Part shown: positions 11,201 to 12,392 of the stretch, piece by piece
Layout of the letters: every line of letters begins with the position of its first letter
How positions within the stretch are numbered: the stretch's first letter is position 1
NCBI GenBank assembly: GCA_021791345.1
Contig: JAJYWT010000196.1
Coordinates: 1 to 12,392 of the forward strand
Source of the DNA: a bacterium
GTDB taxonomy: Bacteria > Chloroflexota > Dormibacteria > UBA8260 > Bog-877
Direction: 5' to 3'
Length of the DNA stretch: 12,392 nt
Notes under the pieces: generated by a model
The model's database searches: none
Told to the model about the DNA's origin: nothing
What the model saw: the letters and a program-made list of their open reading frames with translations, nothing else
Made by a program: the position numbers and the translations under genes

Positions 11201-11807
11201 CCACCATCCCCTGGCCCCTGGCCCCGAGCGTCACCGCCGCCGTGCCGGTGAGCACCCCGGCCCGCGCCGCCAGGGCCGGGGCAGCCACCGCCTCCCCGAG
11301 GTCGGCGACGGCTGCGACCAGGTCGAGAGCTGCCCGAACAGCTCGCTCCGCGTCATCCTCTTGGGCGACTGGGGCTCCCCAGACCGCCATGACGGCGTCC
11401 CCGATGAACTTCTCAACGGTGCCTCCGTAGCGCTCTACCAGCTCCCGGCAGACGTCGAAGTAGCGACTAAGGAGCTCACGAACCTCTTCGGCGTCCCGCG
11501 CTTCGGACAGGGAGGTGAAACCGACCAGGTCGGCGAACAAAACCGACACAACCCTGATCTCCACCGCGTCATCGGCGGCAACCGGCGGCGCGACGGCTGG
11601 CGCCAGCGGCCGGGGAGCTTGGGTGGCTAGTCCCGTCAGCCCCAAGCGGCCGGCGCCGACCAGCGGGGCGCCGCACTTGGCGCAGAACTTGGCGGTGGGG
11701 CGGTTGACGAAGCCGCAGCCAGCGCAGCCCTGGGTCGTGGGCGACCCGCACTCATCGCAGAACGCCTGGTCAGGGAGGATCGCCGCCCCACAGCTGGAAC
11801 AAATCAC
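8226..11807 (-). CDS. Zinc ribbon, class III nucleotide cyclase, STAND/AAA ATPase and TPR signalling protein
   Basis: A 1193-residue, probably soluble regulator that may make cAMP. Order: double zinc ribbon with CxxC pairs C3/C6, C17/C20, C28/C31 and C42/C45; an Ala/Pro linker (about 50-80); class III cyclase domain (about 83-260) with metal-binding D93 (FADLVGFT) and D137 (FIGDAVMAVWG), purine-contacting K133, M201 where adenylate cyclases often have Asp or Thr, and transition-state N208 and R212 (VNTASR); then FVGRDREL at 278 opening a STAND-type ATPase with Walker A GIAGIGKS (308-315) and Walker B VLMVFED (429-435) followed by MQWAD; then helical TPR-like repeats from about 660 to the end (such as AGRYEEAAPLLEEAL near 831 and EGRPAEALAAAEEVL near 1030). 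The GTG start has AGAGGA seven bases upstream. No transmembrane segment is evident. The architecture is common in Actinomycetota and Chloroflexota; effector and targets are unknown. Confidence 0.95.
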   Translation of the reverse strand: MICSSCGAAILPDQAFCDECGSPTTQGCAGCGFVNRPTAKFCAKCGAPLVGAGRLGLTGLATQAPRPLAPAVAPPVAADDAVEIRVVSVLFADLVGFTSLSEARDAEEVRELLSRYFDVCRELVERYGGTVEKFIGDAVMAVWGAPVAQEDDAERAVRAALDLVAAVADLGEAVAAPALAARAGVLTGTAAVTLGARGQGMVAGDLVNTASRIQTQSRPGQVLVGEATKRATEAAVAYEDAGTHQLKGKADPLPLFRALRVVAGRGGLLKSERLEAPFVGRDRELRLVKEVFHACTEDRRAHLVQVTGIAGIGKSRLAWEFFKYMDGLQSGYFWHRGRCLAYGEGVTYFALAEMVRGRAGILEAEERDSAMLKLQAMVDQFVPGPEDRRFVMPRLAHLIGLEDRVAPDKQDLFAAWPLFFERLAEDSPVLMVFEDMQWADPSLLEFVAYLMQWSRAYPLFVISLVRPDSAAAGLAAATRNATLIHLEPLSREAMDKLLLGLVPGLPRPLIERIQERAEGIPLYAVETVRMLLDRGLLVEEGTAYRPVGQIETLEVPETLHALIAARLDGMSPGERQLVQDASVLGKTFTPQGLAVVAGRPEAELEPMLASLVAKEGLSVQADPRSPDRGQYGFLQDLVRTVAYETLPKRERRGRHLAAASYLEEMWSAGTDEIVEVVAAHYLEAWHLDPEAADAGQIKGRARAMLVRSAERAAALAASEEAGSAFERAASLTDVDVDRAALMERAGQMAEVRGRPEAATARYEEAASLFERAGEVRRSARMQAHLADVESVRGHTERAIERMRAAYSGLTGDVPDPELAVVVAQLGRFLALAGRYEEAAPLLEEALGLAEHLGLSEVYSQALSSKAIALTNDDRLDEAGTLLRRALEVALEHGLVPAAMRAYNNLQVVLEGQDRFAELADLSSQQLDLARRVGDRAWELQGLGGQGGVLIMLGRWDEARSAIDELRAAEEVANLEAAGGTALELTSLRVHQGDVGGARVLLDSLAWVGRSEDWQARALHSLSTAGVLRAEGRPAEALAAAEEVLAARAKVGSGWRSGFAKNALVASVEAALDLGNHERVQELLAMVAAALPGQVSPWIRAQVARLTARLAAATGDIELVEPGFEAAESGFRELQTPFFLAVTLTEHSEWLASRGRQDQSMSLQAEAREIFERLRARPWLDRLGTLVNSASVPA

Positions 11808-11814
11808 CGGCCGG

Positions 11815-11820
11815 TCCTCT
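11815..11820 (-). promoter_or_regulatory. Ribosome binding site of the cyclase gene
   Basis: Minus-strand AGAGGA lies 7 nt before GTG 11807-11805. It supports this GTG as the start, which also places the first zinc-ribbon cysteine at residue 3. An in-frame TGA at 11837-11835 closes the frame upstream. Confidence 0.65.
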
Positions 11821-11829
11821 TCGGAGCGC

Positions 11830-12099
11830 TCAAGTCACGGTGAAGGTTACCCTGAGGCGGCCAGCGAGTGTGTGGCCGTCACCGGCCCGCCACCACGTAG
11901 GTAGGTGGCGGCCCAGCCGACCACTCGAGCAGCAGGACCTGTCGCCTATGGCCACCTCCGTATGCTCCGGCAGTTTGAACCATTGACCCAGTGTGCAGCG
12001 AACCCAGGCACATTCGGGCTCTGACGCAAGCCCCAGGTGATGCTGCAGTGCTTCCTCAAGCAGCTTGCACTGGTGCTTTCCGGCCCCCGCTCTGGCCAC
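11830..12099 (-). CDS. Possible small Cys-containing hypothetical protein upstream of the cyclase
   Basis: An 89-codon frame starting at GTG 12099 and ending at TGA 22 nt before the cyclase start, same strand. I do not recognise it. The product has cysteines at about residues 11, 31, 35 and 56-57, a Trp/His-containing stretch (HLPTWWRAGDGH) and no signal peptide or membrane segment. For it: co-orientation, close spacing and a protein-like composition in the middle. Against it: no clear ribosome binding site, many rare codons (AGA, ATA, CTA, GTA), and an 8-bp hairpin inside the frame. It may be a real small gene co-transcribed with the cyclase or simply leader DNA. Confidence 0.3.
   Translation of the reverse strand: MARAGAGKHQCKLLEEALQHHLGLASEPECAWVRCTLGQWFKLPEHTEVAIGDRSCCSSGRLGRHLPTWWRAGDGHTLAGRLRVTFTVT
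11887..11911. repeat. 8-bp GC-rich hairpin upstream of the cyclase gene
   Basis: CCGCCACC (11887-11894) and GGTGGCGG (11904-11911) are perfect inverted repeats around a 9-nt loop, about 80 nt upstream of the cyclase GTG. No T-run follows on either strand. It could form an RNA structure in the cyclase leader or be a protein-binding site; if the small ORF is real, the hairpin is inside it. Confidence 0.4.
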
Positions 12100-12392
12100 C
12101 TTCGCGCCACGAAGCAGTTGCTAGTCTGAGTAGACCGTTCTCTTCTTCCGAGTCACGGCCTCGTCATGAGAGAAAAACTGAACGCCCACGGGATCGCCCC
12201 CGTGGCGACGGGCGGCTGGTCAGCCGGGCCTCGATCCGTGTCGTCAATCCGGCGGACCAGGAACGAGGTCGGCCCCTACGGGAGCGGCGCCCTACTGGCA
12301 GCTTCAGAAGGGACCGCGGGCGGCTCACGCTCTTGGGCGCTCCTGTCAGTGGGCCCAAAGTGATCCCATCGTCCCGGCCACAGCCACTCCCA
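12100..12392. other. Right-edge region without a recognisable gene
   Basis: Short frames exist on both strands (for example a 65-codon + frame from ATG 12166), but none shows a ribosome binding site, domain motif or composition that would support it. A perfect stem CCACGGG/CCCGTGG with a 6-nt loop lies at 12186-12205. I see no clear promoter for the cyclase gene here. The region may be a long intergenic spacer, or the edge of a feature lying beyond the window. Confidence 0.35.

Noticed and set aside
10617..11630. A 337-codon + strand frame opposite the cyclase gene
   Set aside because: It is antisense to the cyclase and ATPase domains, whose motifs are unambiguous. No start signal or domain is seen.

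Overview
The window is high-GC bacterial DNA with GTG and TTG starts, tight gene overlaps and GC-rich third codon positions. The gene content (large glutamine-dependent NAD+ synthetase, TetR/ABC-2 exporter operon, and a zinc ribbon, cyclase, ATPase and TPR signalling protein) fits a high-GC terrabacterial lineage such as Actinomycetota, Dormibacterota or Chloroflexota. The sequence alone does not settle the phylum.

Layout, left to right. (1) 2-1375 (+): the C-terminal two thirds of NadE, cut by the left edge. (2) 1515-3605 (+): a secreted, probably lipid-anchored beta-propeller protein with seven Asp-box/BNR-type motifs; its ligand is unknown. (3) 3606-3872: a convergent intergenic gap. (4) 7211-3873 (-): a compact three-gene operon of TetR regulator, ABC ATPase and 12-helix ABC-2 permease. 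The genes overlap by 23 nt and 4 nt. A GACCG/CGGTC palindrome sits between a TATTAT -10-like box and the regulator's ribosome binding site, which suggests an autorepressed exporter. Order and architecture match the mycobacterial Rv1219c-Rv1218c-Rv1217c efflux locus. (5) 7333-7842 (+): an open frame whose last ~110 residues look like the C-terminal end of a PQQ-type beta-propeller protein; the rest is missing, so it is probably a gene remnant. (6) 7843-8225: no recognisable gene. (7) 11807-8226 (-): a 1193-residue protein with a double zinc ribbon, class III nucleotide cyclase domain, STAND/AAA-type ATPase and a long TPR region. Most cyclase catalytic residues are present. (8) 11808-12392: one possible small Cys-containing ORF upstream of the cyclase gene, two hairpins and otherwise nothing recognisable.

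The genes do not form one pathway. The exporter operon is the only clear multi-gene unit. NadE, the lipoprotein and the cyclase look like independent genes that happen to be neighbours. I found no CRISPR array, tRNA, rRNA, insertion sequence or integrase, and no convincing multi-gene system of a new kind. The items most worth a second look are the cyclase protein with its small upstream ORF, the propeller remnant beside the regulator, and the operator.
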